From an uncultured Opitutales bacterium (GTDB lineage Bacteria; Verrucomicrobiota; Verrucomicrobiia; Opitutales; Seribacteraceae): a stretch of DNA of 64,000 nt. Made by a program: the position numbers and the translations under genes. The stretch is taken from positions 124,001 to 188,000 of the forward strand of contig CALSTX010000005.1 in assembly GCA_943789375.1 (NCBI GenBank). Direction: 5' to 3'. Below, one piece after another: positions 1-9,400 of the stretch; the first letter of the stretch is position 1; each line of letters starts with the position of its first letter. The notes beneath the pieces were generated by a model that worked only from the letters and a program-made list of their open reading frames with translations, had not been told where the DNA came from and ran no database searches.

Positions 1-538
1 AGGAACTGACTCACTATTCCAATTGTGAAAGGCGTCCACAATCAAGGTGGCATCTGGATCCTGAGTCTCCTGTACCATACTTCAAGCACTTTCAAGAGTA
101 TTTACGGAATTGAAAAAACTAATGTATTCAAAGTAGGTTACACCCTCTTCCTTTCAGATTTCAAGTAATTCTTGGTAGCGCCCGGGAAGATGCTCGACCT
201 CCCTGTTTTCCATTGGAGGAGTCGCAAGTAAAAAAGTAGAACCGAGGCGAGCCCCTAATGCAAATCTTCGGCGGGCTTCGTCTAAAACAAGTTTGTGCTC
301 CCAACCCTCGAAATCTCCCCATTGGCGGATCGCAATCACAGAGGGAAGGGAAAGACCGAAATATGATAAGGCAAGAAGCTCATCAGACACCTCACCTCAC
401 CTCACCTCCGCGAGCAACAAATTCCCAAACATCATTGAGCCACAGCTCGATTCCATCATGACCAGCTTCTCCCACTAACTTTATTTTCTCTAACAAAGGA
501 ACGGGTTTAATAGTACTTGTATTTAAACAATATTTCAT
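1..538 (-). pseudogene. Decayed sugar-phosphate isomerase/epimerase (xylose-isomerase-like TIM barrel), runs off the window edge
   Basis: Reading the minus strand from an ATG at 538 gives MKYCLNTSTIKPVPLLEKIK, then a stretch with GIELWLNDVWEF. This is the usual N-terminus of the AP-endonuclease-2/xylose-isomerase-like family. The frame breaks at a (GGTGA)x4 tandem repeat (388-407). Removing two units (10 bp) restores the frame into GLSLPSVIAIRQWGDFEGWE and the rest of the barrel. Beyond that the frame has two in-frame TGA codons, at 154-156 and 82-84, and recognisable protein continues after each (KEEGVTYFEYIS; then DPDATLIVDAFHNWN at the edge). One frameshift plus two nonsense codons argue for a dead gene and against a phase-variable switch. 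The family isomerises or epimerises sugars or sugar phosphates; the original substrate cannot be told. The 3' end lies outside the window. Confidence 0.85.
388..407. repeat. Pentanucleotide tandem repeat (CACCT)x4 causing a frameshift
   Basis: Four perfect copies of CACCT on the plus strand (GGTGA as read by the gene) lie early in the decayed isomerase gene. Two copies would give an open, family-like join (RGGEV then SDELLALSYFG); four copies shift the frame. This looks like slipped-strand expansion. Confidence 0.85.
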
Positions 539-577
539 AGGTAGAAAGAAATTGATTATATTTGAATCACTGGTGAG

Positions 578-1750
578 CTATGGATGGGCAATTATCGTGG
601 GATCGATAAGGAAGTTCTGAAGTAAACCTTGCATAATGCCATTACTTAATCCTTTCCCTTGTACTTTTAGACCCCATTGGCTTGCCAGAAGACATAAGCG
701 GGAAGGGAAATCTCCAGACGGCCAATGATACCAAAGTGGAAAAGGGTTAACTTGATGGTAAGCAGCCCAAAGCGGAAATAAAGAGTCAACTAAGAGAGTA
801 TTTGCTTTAGAATGACTAAAAGTATTTCCAAGGACAGAACTTTGCCATTTTTTCTTACAATCAAAGATAGAGAGTTCTTTAAGACTTGTCTCTTTAAAAT
901 TTGATTCCTTTGGGAAACTAAAAGACTTAAGGGTATCAGTCCAATTTGGAACGACCTTAACCATATCCTGGTATTGGAGTAACCGATTAAACGGACGGTT
1001 GACGGGTCTAATTCCTTTTACTTTCCAACTGCCGATATCATTATATATTTGGCTTATATCTACCTGCTCCTTCCATGTTTCCAAAGGGAAGGCGGTGGCT
1101 AGATCGTGCATATTTTTTCTATTCCTGGGGTATCCTAAAACTTCAAGGAACCACTGGTGGCATGCGTGTTCCCAGCCAAATTGATCAAGACGCTTTTTAG
1201 CAAATTCCATTTTGTGAGACCATCGTTGCTCAGCATATAAAATGATATCCTGCTTAATTTTTTTGGGTGCTGATGATACAATAACCGAACTTGATGGTCC
1301 ATGAAGAGCTGACAAGGTCCATTCTTCATTATATTCTTCTAATCCTTGAGTTAAATAAGGCAGTAAAGTTAATTGAGGGATTTTTTTTCCAGATTTGGTC
1401 TGTACTGCAAAATCGCTATTTTCTGATGGGTACAAGCAAACATGCAAAACCACCCTGTTGTAGTTTAAGTCTTTTTGGTGGCCATGTTGGCACCAATCTT
1501 TTGCATGAAAATGGATTTCGATATCACCTTTTTGCTCAACACTATTGAGAAGAATCGAAGCTTCTTTGAAGTCTGGGCCTTCCTCTGCCTTATTCCATCC
1601 CCCCGGGTGAATAAGAGAAATTTCTTGCCCATCATCAGTCTTTAAGCCTTGGGTTGTAAAAGCAGACTCATTCCATATTCGTTGCAGCACCTTCTCCTTG
1701 AGTCGAAGATTTCCATATAGTCCGGGAACTTCTGTTACTTTATCGCTCAT
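578..1750 (-). CDS. DUF2851 family protein
   Basis: A 390-residue cytoplasmic protein with no signal peptide. Its N-terminal third carries the DUF2851 signature: a PGGWN-x4-EGPDF segment near residue 50, then GDIEIHFHAKDWCQHGH and YNRVVLHVCLY. These Asp/His-rich motifs look like a conserved polar centre. The biochemical role of DUF2851 is not known, and the family is common in Bacteroidota and Verrucomicrobiota. Length is close to the family norm. The ATG at 1750 lies 3 bp after the TAG of the upstream NYN gene, so the two are almost certainly co-transcribed. The decayed isomerase begins 39 bp downstream on the same strand. An 8-T homopolymer (1381-1388) lies inside the gene without breaking the frame. 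Confidence 0.85.
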   Translation of the reverse strand: MSDKVTEVPGLYGNLRLKEKVLQRIWNESAFTTQGLKTDDGQEISLIHPGGWNKAEEGPDFKEASILLNSVEQKGDIEIHFHAKDWCQHGHQKDLNYNRVVLHVCLYPSENSDFAVQTKSGKKIPQLTLLPYLTQGLEEYNEEWTLSALHGPSSSVIVSSAPKKIKQDIILYAEQRWSHKMEFAKKRLDQFGWEHACHQWFLEVLGYPRNRKNMHDLATAFPLETWKEQVDISQIYNDIGSWKVKGIRPVNRPFNRLLQYQDMVKVVPNWTDTLKSFSFPKESNFKETSLKELSIFDCKKKWQSSVLGNTFSHSKANTLLVDSLFPLWAAYHQVNPFPLWYHWPSGDFPSRLCLLASQWGLKVQGKGLSNGIMQGLLQNFLIDPTIIAHP

Positions 1751-1753
1751 TTT

Positions 1754-2239
1754 CTAATCTGGAAACGGGATTTTATTTTCAAACCTATCTTTCGAGCTTT
1801 TGGAAATATTAGATCGCTTACGGACTGATCTTACTCTTTCAATTGCATAATCTAACTTTTTGGAAATTTCCTCTACCCTCATGGCACTAGCACCCTGAGC
1901 ATATGCACAATTTCGAATCAAACTGTCATTGGTTACCACGACTAAGTTTTCTGGATGCTTTGCTGCCATCAGCATGCGCTCGATTACACCATCTGCACCC
2001 TCAACGGATGACGAGTAAATTACAGTATACTCGTCCATTCCTCGATGCTTGGATACGGACTGAGGTCCCCCTCTTCCATCAAAAACAACTGTAAGTAAGG
2101 AAGCAGAACTTCCGCCCAAAGGTTCAAGTAAGTGAAGAAGAGAATCGCGTGCACGCGAACGATCTTGCTTTAATTCACAAGCAAGTTCCGGGATTGCATG
2201 TAATGCATTATTGCCGTCGATGATCAGATGTTCTTGCAT
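1754..2239 (-). CDS. NYN-domain (YacP-like) ribonuclease
   Basis: A 161-residue protein that is essentially one NYN/PIN-like nuclease domain. It starts with the diagnostic LIIDGNNALHAI (Asp8). Further conserved acidic positions are in VVFDGRGGPQ (Asp54), VEGADGVIERM (Asp83) and VVVTNDSLIRN (Asp105), matching the metal-binding Asp set of YacP-type RNases. A basic, Ser/Lys-rich tail follows. The family cleaves structured RNA, and in Bacillus the relative Rae1/YacP acts at the ribosome; that link is by family only. It is first in a two-gene unit with the DUF2851 gene and divergent from fabD across 82 bp. Confidence 0.88.
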   Translation of the reverse strand: MQEHLIIDGNNALHAIPELACELKQDRSRARDSLLHLLEPLGGSSASLLTVVFDGRGGPQSVSKHRGMDEYTVIYSSSVEGADGVIERMLMAAKHPENLVVVTNDSLIRNCAYAQGASAMRVEEISKKLDYAIERVRSVRKRSNISKSSKDRFENKIPFPD

Positions 2240-2249
2240 TTTACAGTCT

Positions 2250-2287
2250 TTCGAGCAAAAAAAGTCATTCTACTCACATTCGAGCAA
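2250..2287. promoter_or_regulatory. Paired direct repeat TTCGAGCAA in the divergent NYN/fabD promoter region
   Basis: Two perfect 9-bp copies of TTCGAGCAA (2250-2258 and 2279-2287) lie 29 bp apart, about three helical turns, within the 82-bp divergent intergenic region. The placement suits a regulator acting on both genes. No regulator is identified. Confidence 0.35.
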
Positions 2288-2321
2288 TCATCGCAATTTT
2301 TAATCTTATTAACCTTTTATC

Positions 2322-3164
2322 ATGAGTCTCGCTTTTCTTTTTCCAGGACAAGGTTCCCAGTGCCTCGGCATGGGTGCTGAATTATTTAGTCAATTTCCAG
2401 CTAAAGTGGAGGAGGCAAGTTCGGTGCTTGGATATTCGCTTGCAGAACTATGTATTGAAGGCCCTGAGAATAAACTGAATCAAACTCAGTTTACTCAGCC
2501 TGCTCTTTACTGCGTTTCATATATGGCGGGACAAGCTAAGCTGGGCGAAGGACTCGTTCCATGTGCAGCAGCAGGTCATTCAGTTGGAGAATTTGCTGCT
2601 CTTGCGAGTGCGGAAGCAATTTCTTTTTCTGATGGATTAAGGATGGTTGCGAAACGGGGTGAAATTATGTCAAAAGTTGTGGGCGGCGGAATGGCTGCTG
2701 TTATTGGATTAGACCCTGATGGAATCAAGGCAGTACTCACTGAAAATAAATTAAATAAGATTGATTTGGCTAATTTCAATTCACCGAATCAGGTTGTGAT
2801 TTCCGGACCCGCAACCGAAATTGAGGATTCGGTAAAAGTATTAAAAGAAGCTGGGGCTAAACTTGTCGTCCCCCTTAAGGTGAGTGGTGCTTTTCACTCT
2901 TGGATGATGCAAGCCCCCTCCCAGGAATTTTCCTCATTCATAGAGGCATTTTCATTCTCCCTGCCTAAATTTCCTGTTATTGCTAATGTTAAAGCCTCCC
3001 CCTATTCGAGTATTGAAGAAATTCCTGCTCTTTTGGTTAAGCAAATGCATTCCTCTGTTTTATGGACAGCAACGATTCAAAGCATTCGTGCTTCAGGCGT
3101 AACAGACTTTGTTGAGTGTGGTCCCGGAAATGTTTTAACCAAGTTACTTCGTCAGATTCCTTAG
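2322..3164 (+). CDS. fabD: Malonyl-CoA:ACP transacylase
   Basis: A 280-residue cytoplasmic enzyme that moves malonyl groups from CoA to acyl carrier protein for fatty-acid elongation. The N-terminal FPGQGSQ oxyanion segment is at residues 7-13. The nucleophile elbow GHSVGE (85-90) puts the catalytic Ser at 87. Arg112 in KRGEIM is in the position of the malonate-carboxylate-binding Arg, and His192 in GAFHSWMM is the catalytic base. NFNSPNQVVISG and the C-terminal VECGPGNVLTKL are also typical. Length is slightly below the usual 300-310. The ATG at 2322 directly precedes the conserved FPGQGSQ segment; no Shine-Dalgarno sequence is visible, only a T-rich leader. No other fab genes are adjacent. 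Confidence 0.97.
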   Translation: MSLAFLFPGQGSQCLGMGAELFSQFPAKVEEASSVLGYSLAELCIEGPENKLNQTQFTQPALYCVSYMAGQAKLGEGLVPCAAAGHSVGEFAALASAEAISFSDGLRMVAKRGEIMSKVVGGGMAAVIGLDPDGIKAVLTENKLNKIDLANFNSPNQVVISGPATEIEDSVKVLKEAGAKLVVPLKVSGAFHSWMMQAPSQEFSSFIEAFSFSLPKFPVIANVKASPYSSIEEIPALLVKQMHSSVLWTATIQSIRASGVTDFVECGPGNVLTKLLRQIP

Positions 3165-3205
3165 CATTTTTAACCTGTAAAGCCTAGAATTAGACAGGTC
3201 TTATC

Positions 3206-3229
3206 CTCCTTTGCAATGGGAGCTTTTTT
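3206..3229 (+). terminator. Possible weak intrinsic terminator after fabD
   Basis: A 5-bp stem CTCCT/GGGAG (one wobble pair) with an 8-nt loop is followed by CTTTTTT. It is correctly placed 40 bp after the fabD stop, but the stem is short. Confidence 0.35.
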
Positions 3230-3447
3230 GGGGGCTGTTTTCCAGAATGTTCACATTTAGTAAAATAAATTTTGCATATTTTGATAGAAATTTAATGTAT
3301 TTTTTATGTCTTCAGTGCTAATTGAAAAGTGTAGTCTGTGCCTTAATGAAACATTAAAAGAAGTTTTTTGATTAATTCGATCAAAAGTAGGGCCTAATAA
3401 GGTAGGTCGACCTTTCTTTTTACCTTGAATAATAATCACTTAACTCA

Positions 3448-3476
3448 TTGAATAATACCCTCTTCTTGGATATATT
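3448..3476 (+). promoter_or_regulatory. Sigma-70-like promoter of the giant gene
   Basis: TTGAAT (3448-3453), a 17-bp spacer and TATATT (3471-3476). The predicted start of transcription is near 3483, only about 4 nt before the ATG at 3487, so the mRNA would be leaderless or nearly so. No Shine-Dalgarno sequence is visible, which fits. Confidence 0.55.
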
Positions 3477-3486
3477 GTAAATCTAT

Positions 3487-6400
3487 ATGATTAGCCGTTA
3501 TTTGCCCGTTTGCAATTTGCTACTTTTAGCGATGGCATCTGTTGGTTTACACGCGGTGACAATGCAGTCCGAACTAAGGCTTAGATGGAGTTTTGATGAA
3601 GGCGAAGGCAGTATTGCTGGCAACCAAATTGGTACGGGCTTAGATGTAATTCTTCATCCGGGAGTTTCTTGGGGGCACGAATCAAACGGCACTGCGAAGT
3701 CTGGATTTGCATTAGATTTAAGTGCCGGGACTTCGCGGGGCTCAGTCATGCACGACATTCGTCTTCAGGCCAATGACCACTTCACTTACATGTTTTGGTT
3801 TAAAACAAACGGCATGCCAGATGATTTTTCACAGATTTTATCCAAGCGCAAAGAGACCTACTCGTCCTATTTCGTTCAATTTGACCAAGGCGGGGAGAGT
3901 CTAAAAACTATCTTTAGAAAATACGGATCCTACTACGACACTGGCCCCATCGCTTTTTCTCCGAACCAGTGGCATTTTCTTGCCGCAGTTCATGATGGAG
4001 AAATGATCAGCACTTATTTAGATGGTCGCCTTGTTTACGAAATTCAACAAGAAGACCCGATCTTCATCGAAGAAGGTCAACTTGGTATCGGTGGAACTGC
4101 AGATGGTGGAAGTTTATTTAGTGGTTGGGTCGACGACTTACGCTTTTATGACAAAGCTCTCAGCTTTAAAGATATAAATATTTCCTGGGGCGATGGATTT
4201 GGAGATTTCGGACCTCAACCGGATTTCTCTGGAGTTCAACGGGCTACGACTGAAATGCCGATGTCTGTAAACTTTTCTTTTCGCAATTCCATAGGAATCA
4301 AGATTCCGACTACCGGAATTGATGCATCAGACATTATTACTTCGGGTGGGACAATCAGCAACTTCATCAAAGCTAATGAGTCAGATTATTCTTTTGATCT
4401 AAACGCGACTCAGTACCCCCAGCGTATACGAATCAGTTTGCCGGCAGGTGCCGGCCGTGATGACCAAAACATAACAACCAGTGAAAGTTCCGTCTTTATC
4501 ATCTACGGGGATATAGTTACCCAGTCTGAAGATTTAGTGGGATGGTGGACTTTCGATACAGATGAAAGCAACAGCACCCATGCGTTTGACTCATCTGGTG
4601 GAGATCTCCCTGCTACTTTAAAAGGAAGTGCTCTTATCTCCGCCCCCCCCGCCGGAGAGGCACTTCTGGGAGGTGCCCTGCAATTGGATGGAATAAAGGA
4701 TTATGTCGAGATTCCTGTCATAAGAAGCCTTCCTTCTTCCAATATTACTCGCTACGAAGACCTTGAATTATGGTGGCCGCTGGATGGTTCCCTTGCTGAC
4801 GCATCGGGTAACGGTCGACACGCAACTGCTTCTGGAGAAACGATTTGGGGGCAGGGGCATTTCGGGGAGGCTCTGATTTTTTCCGGTAATGACTTCATTT
4901 TTGCGGAAAACTACAAAGGCATAACGGGTACAGATGCTCGTTATCTAAGCTTGTGGATAAATACCTTAAATCCGACTACTCAGACTCTTGCTTATTGGGG
5001 CACCCCCTATAGCGGCCAGGCTTGGTGGGTGAAACTGAAACAAAATTTGGTTACCATAGATTTTGATGGTCCTCAGAAACAGGCGACCACATCCAATCTA
5101 AACCTTGGTGTATGGAATCACATTGCTATTGGCATGCCTTCGGGTGGGAATAATCGTACGCAAGCTGTGATCTTTATAAATGGAGAGGAGTCGCTCAATA
5201 AACTCTTAGGAGCCAACTCCACGGTCTCAACCGTGCCAAGCGAAGATTTTCGCATTGGTAATAATTGGGAAAATGCAGAATACTTTTCCGGACTGATTGA
5301 TGATATCCGCCTGTACAAAACAGCTTTGCGAAGCTTTGATATAAAACAAATCTATAATGCGGGAACCACAGGACCTGAGGATCTTGGTGAAGAAAGCTTT
5401 ACGATCTCCTTATGGGCCAAGCCTCAATCTCTATCTCCTGCTATGGAATATGATTTTGCCACAGCTTGGTACGAGGGAAATGGAGGTGAATATATGGAAG
5501 CCCGGGTTGGCCAAGGCAGAGTAAATGAGGCTGACTTCAATGATCTGATCACGATTTCCCCACAATCGAAGAAACAAAAAGAAAATTTCCCGGAAGGTGT
5601 CACCCTCCGTGTTTTCGATGGATGGTTTAATGATTCACACCTGTCTGACATCGACGGATTCGGGATTTATCCAGGGGAAATAAAAACCAAGTCACAAGGT
5701 CTTCCTGATATCCCCAACCTCACTCTTTGGTTAGATGCCGCAGATGAAGCAACCATCACAACAAGCAGTGGGAATGAAGTAACAACATGGACTAACAAGC
5801 TCGATAGTTCCATCAAAATGCATTCTACTTACAAGCCTAACACAGGGGCCGAAATCAATGGTTTAAACGCTCTCGATTTCGATAAGCGTGCTCAGAACCA
5901 GGTTGAATACATGAAGGCAATGAAAAATGGCTCTACAAACTGGACACCGGCGACCTCGGATGGAGTCATATCCGGAAAAGTTCAGAATCTTACACTTTTT
6001 ATAGTGGCACGCATTGATACACTTCGCAGAACTCGCATGCCTTTTGGTTTTGGTTGGGGGGACCATCTACCTTGGAACAATGGCCAGGTTTTCTGGAAGC
6101 ATGACAGTGGTCGCCATAATTTCTCTCTTTCAGGCACCGGTAAGGCATTTTTACTAACCATGCTTTACTCAAAGAATATGGGGAAGCAGTCAGCATTTTT
6201 AAACGGACACCTCAAGCATGATTATTCTAGAACTAACGATGATGGTGTAGGCAATCTTGGCGTTTTCATATGGCCTGATAACAATTCGGGTGGTGGCATG
6301 AGTAGTACCGGTTACGGAGCAGATTGGACCACAGGCGAAATCTTGGTTACTCAAGGGACTATATCCAACAGTCTTCGTCAGGATACAGAGGGTTACCTTG

Positions 6401-9400
6401 CCTATAAATGGGGCTTGGTCGACCAACTCCCGTCTGACCATCCTTATTCCGGTTATGGGAGAATTAAAGCAAATGAGGATGCCTTATTTTCGGTCCAAAC
6501 CTCGTTGCCTAGTGTTTTGCCGACCACAGATTCACTACTATGGGAAATGGGAGACAATACAACGGGAGCTTACCTGGGTTTTAAAAGTGGCTTTTTACGG
6601 TTAAGGGCTGGATCCAATGAAGTTTTAAGTGCTGGTCAGAATCCTACAGTTTCTGACTTGGTGGTTCTTGACATAGCTCACGATGATCTTGTATCCGCAG
6701 GTTTTGCGGACGACAAGGTGCATGAGTTGAAATGGGAAATTCAGGTTGGCCAGGGTATTGGGTCACCAGGGAAGGTGAAATTATGGATTGATAATACCCT
6801 CATGGGAGAATCTTCTGCCGGCACCATCTTAGGTAATGGGCAATGGGCACAGATTAATCAAGACAATGGAGGATTTACAATGGGTTCAGGTGAAGTTTGT
6901 GCGAACGAGTCAAATACATCCTGGCCCTACCCTATCTTACCCCCCATGCATTATATTAATGGAAATGGTTTTCGTATTAATAACTCTTTCATTTATGAAG
7001 ATCCTTCCGAAACTTTTAACACGGCTATACAGGTTACCGGCAATACAATAAATACCCTCACCGACGGCTTGACGGGGACAGACTCCATGGGAGCTATTTG
7101 GTTTGGTAAAATAGCCATAGCTAATGAAGGTTTCCTTCATTCAGGAGAAATCACCTTCGGAACCCAGAGTGATGACGGTAGTGCATTTTGGGTAGATTTA
7201 GATCGTGATGGTGACTTTTCAAGGGGTGGCAAAAAGGGTGATGAGTTGGTTGTAAGCAATCTCGGGTCTCATGGTCAGTTAAAACGTGTTGGCACTGTAT
7301 TTCTCGGGTACAAATCTCCTTTCATCATGAGAGCCGGTGCAGGGAAATACCCTGGGGTTTTCATGGGGACAGAGGGATTATCTACCTCTTCACACTTCAC
7401 CGATGATGGTGATCATGTGATTGTCGGCTCCACCCAGCTAAATCAGAATGACTGGAGCCATCTCGTGATGGTGGTCGACAGGGAAAAAGGTGAAGTACTG
7501 CACTACCTTAATGGAAAACTTGTGGGAGAGAATAGTTTCACCGAAGAGCTATGGGGAAGCTCTTATAAAAGTAATTGGTTTATTGGAGGATTTGCCGGAC
7601 TTGATTATTTTGATGGGTGGGTGGATGACTTAAGACTTTATTCAAAACCCCTGTCAGACGATGCAATCTCTTTGATTTACAACTGGGGCTCAGGAGATAT
7701 GGGCGTGTCAGGGAAAATTGAAGCTCCATCCGTAACCGATGACAACCCGATCGATGTAACCCTTAAATTTTATCAATTTGGGAATTTAGTTTCTGTCTCA
7801 GGTTTATCTTTCGAAGAAGTAAACTTAGGCATTACCGGCGGTTATGTGGTTCCCGCAAGTTTCACCCCTTCCGGAATAAATGCCTCCACCTACACCTTTT
7901 CGATTATCCCTGACGATGAGGCAGCCGAGATCAAAATTAACATTCCCGCAAATGCCGCATCTTACTTGAGCGAAGCTACTTTGCCTGTGAATTATACCAT
8001 TAAAATTATTCCGAATGTCCGGGAAAAGGAAAACCTTCTTCATTGGTGGTGGTTTGATGAAGCAGTGGCCAAGACTACTGTCGATGGAATTGGTGGAACT
8101 GCAGGCATTTTACATGGAGATTCTTCCTGGTCAGCGGATGCTTTATCTCAAACATCGATTTATTTCCAAAATATCGGCGATATTGCAACCCTTGGGACCC
8201 TGGATAGTAACTTCAGTGAGGGTGAATTTGCTTTGTCTTTCTGGTTTCGCAGGACTGAGGAAAGCTTTTCCTGGTCTCCCAACCTCATTTCTAATGTTAT
8301 GGTAAGCTTGGGAGATGAAAATGGATCCGTTTTAGAAATTGGATCCAAGGGTAATTCAATCGATTTATTTCTGGCCACGGAAATTATGACGCAAGAGGTA
8401 ACTATTGATGGCAACATTAGAGCCGACCGCTGGCACTTCATTTCCATTTCTTACGATGAAAACGCCAGTGACCAGAGAGAATTAAAGGTTTACCTTGATG
8501 GTGTCCTGGTTGGTTCAACTTCGGAATTTGGCGGGAAGCTGAAAGCAAAAGACCATCACCAATGGCTTTTAGGTAGTTCCAACGAAAACGACCCTTCGCT
8601 AGGAAGGTTTATTGGTAAAGTTGATGATTTCAGGGTCTACAATCTTGAGGGAGGAGCAGATTTGCATAACTCCACATACAATGATGGCCATAGTGACTTA
8701 AGTCTGACGATAGAAACAGAATATGATGCAATTATTTATCAAAACCCCATTACAGCCAATTTTACTTTCAAAAAATATGGGCAGGATTGCTCTGTTGATT
8801 TCAATGCCTCTTACATTGAATCTGAAAACACTGGCCCCATCACTGTAAGTGGTTCAGGTGCACACTGGGCACTTGAGTTTAATTCCACCGTAAACCCAGG
8901 TCGCATAACGATTAATATTCTTGAGTCAGCTGGGGTTGATGTCACGGGGCTTGCAAGTAAATCAAAATCTTTTCAGTTCGGATTTGGCCGACCAATTGTG
9001 GCTCTTGACCGTTTGTCAGCATGGTGGACATTCGATGAAGCTTCCGGTAATCAAGTATTTGATTATTTTGGTAAGTTTCAGGGTACCTTCAAGGGAAATG
9101 GCGATGAGACCGTTACCTTTGACCCCACTCAGGCAAAATTTGGAAGTTCGTTGTATTTCCCCCAAAATGCATGGGTGAACACGGATGCATACGCTTCCGA
9201 GTTAGGAATCGATAGCAACAATGAAAGAACGATTTCATTATGGATGCATACCTTGGACCACGAACATAGCGGTGGCAATGTATACCAACCTGGAGTCTAT
9301 GGAATAGGCAGAAGATATTCATATGATGGGTCAGACCATGGTCTTTGGTCAATTCGAGGCTTTTGGGATCAAAGCTCATATCGCAGGTTTTTCTCCTCTC

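Larger units (their letters stand above)
3165..3486. other. 322-bp intergenic region before the giant gene
   Basis: No credible gene here; a 60-codon minus-strand ORF has no recognisable features. The region holds an inverted repeat ACCTGT/ACAGGT (3173-3178 with 3194-3199), a weak terminator for fabD (3206-3229), and a 7-bp perfect hairpin TTTTGAT/ATCAAAA (3366-3386). It also holds a 10-bp palindrome AGGTCGACCT (3404-3413) and a promoter-like element (3448-3476). The two palindromes sit 35-80 bp upstream of the -35 box and could bind regulators; this is inference. Confidence 0.5.

Noticed and set aside
1..156. Reassigned TGA (tryptophan) as explanation for the in-frame TGAs
   Set aside because: Neighbouring complete genes end cleanly at TGA (PatB-like gene, ribBA, MFS, propeller), and the isomerase gene also has an independent frameshift.
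3257..3439. 60-codon minus-strand ORF before the giant gene
   Set aside because: Low-complexity, no family features, and it overlaps the palindromes and lies close to the promoter of the giant gene.
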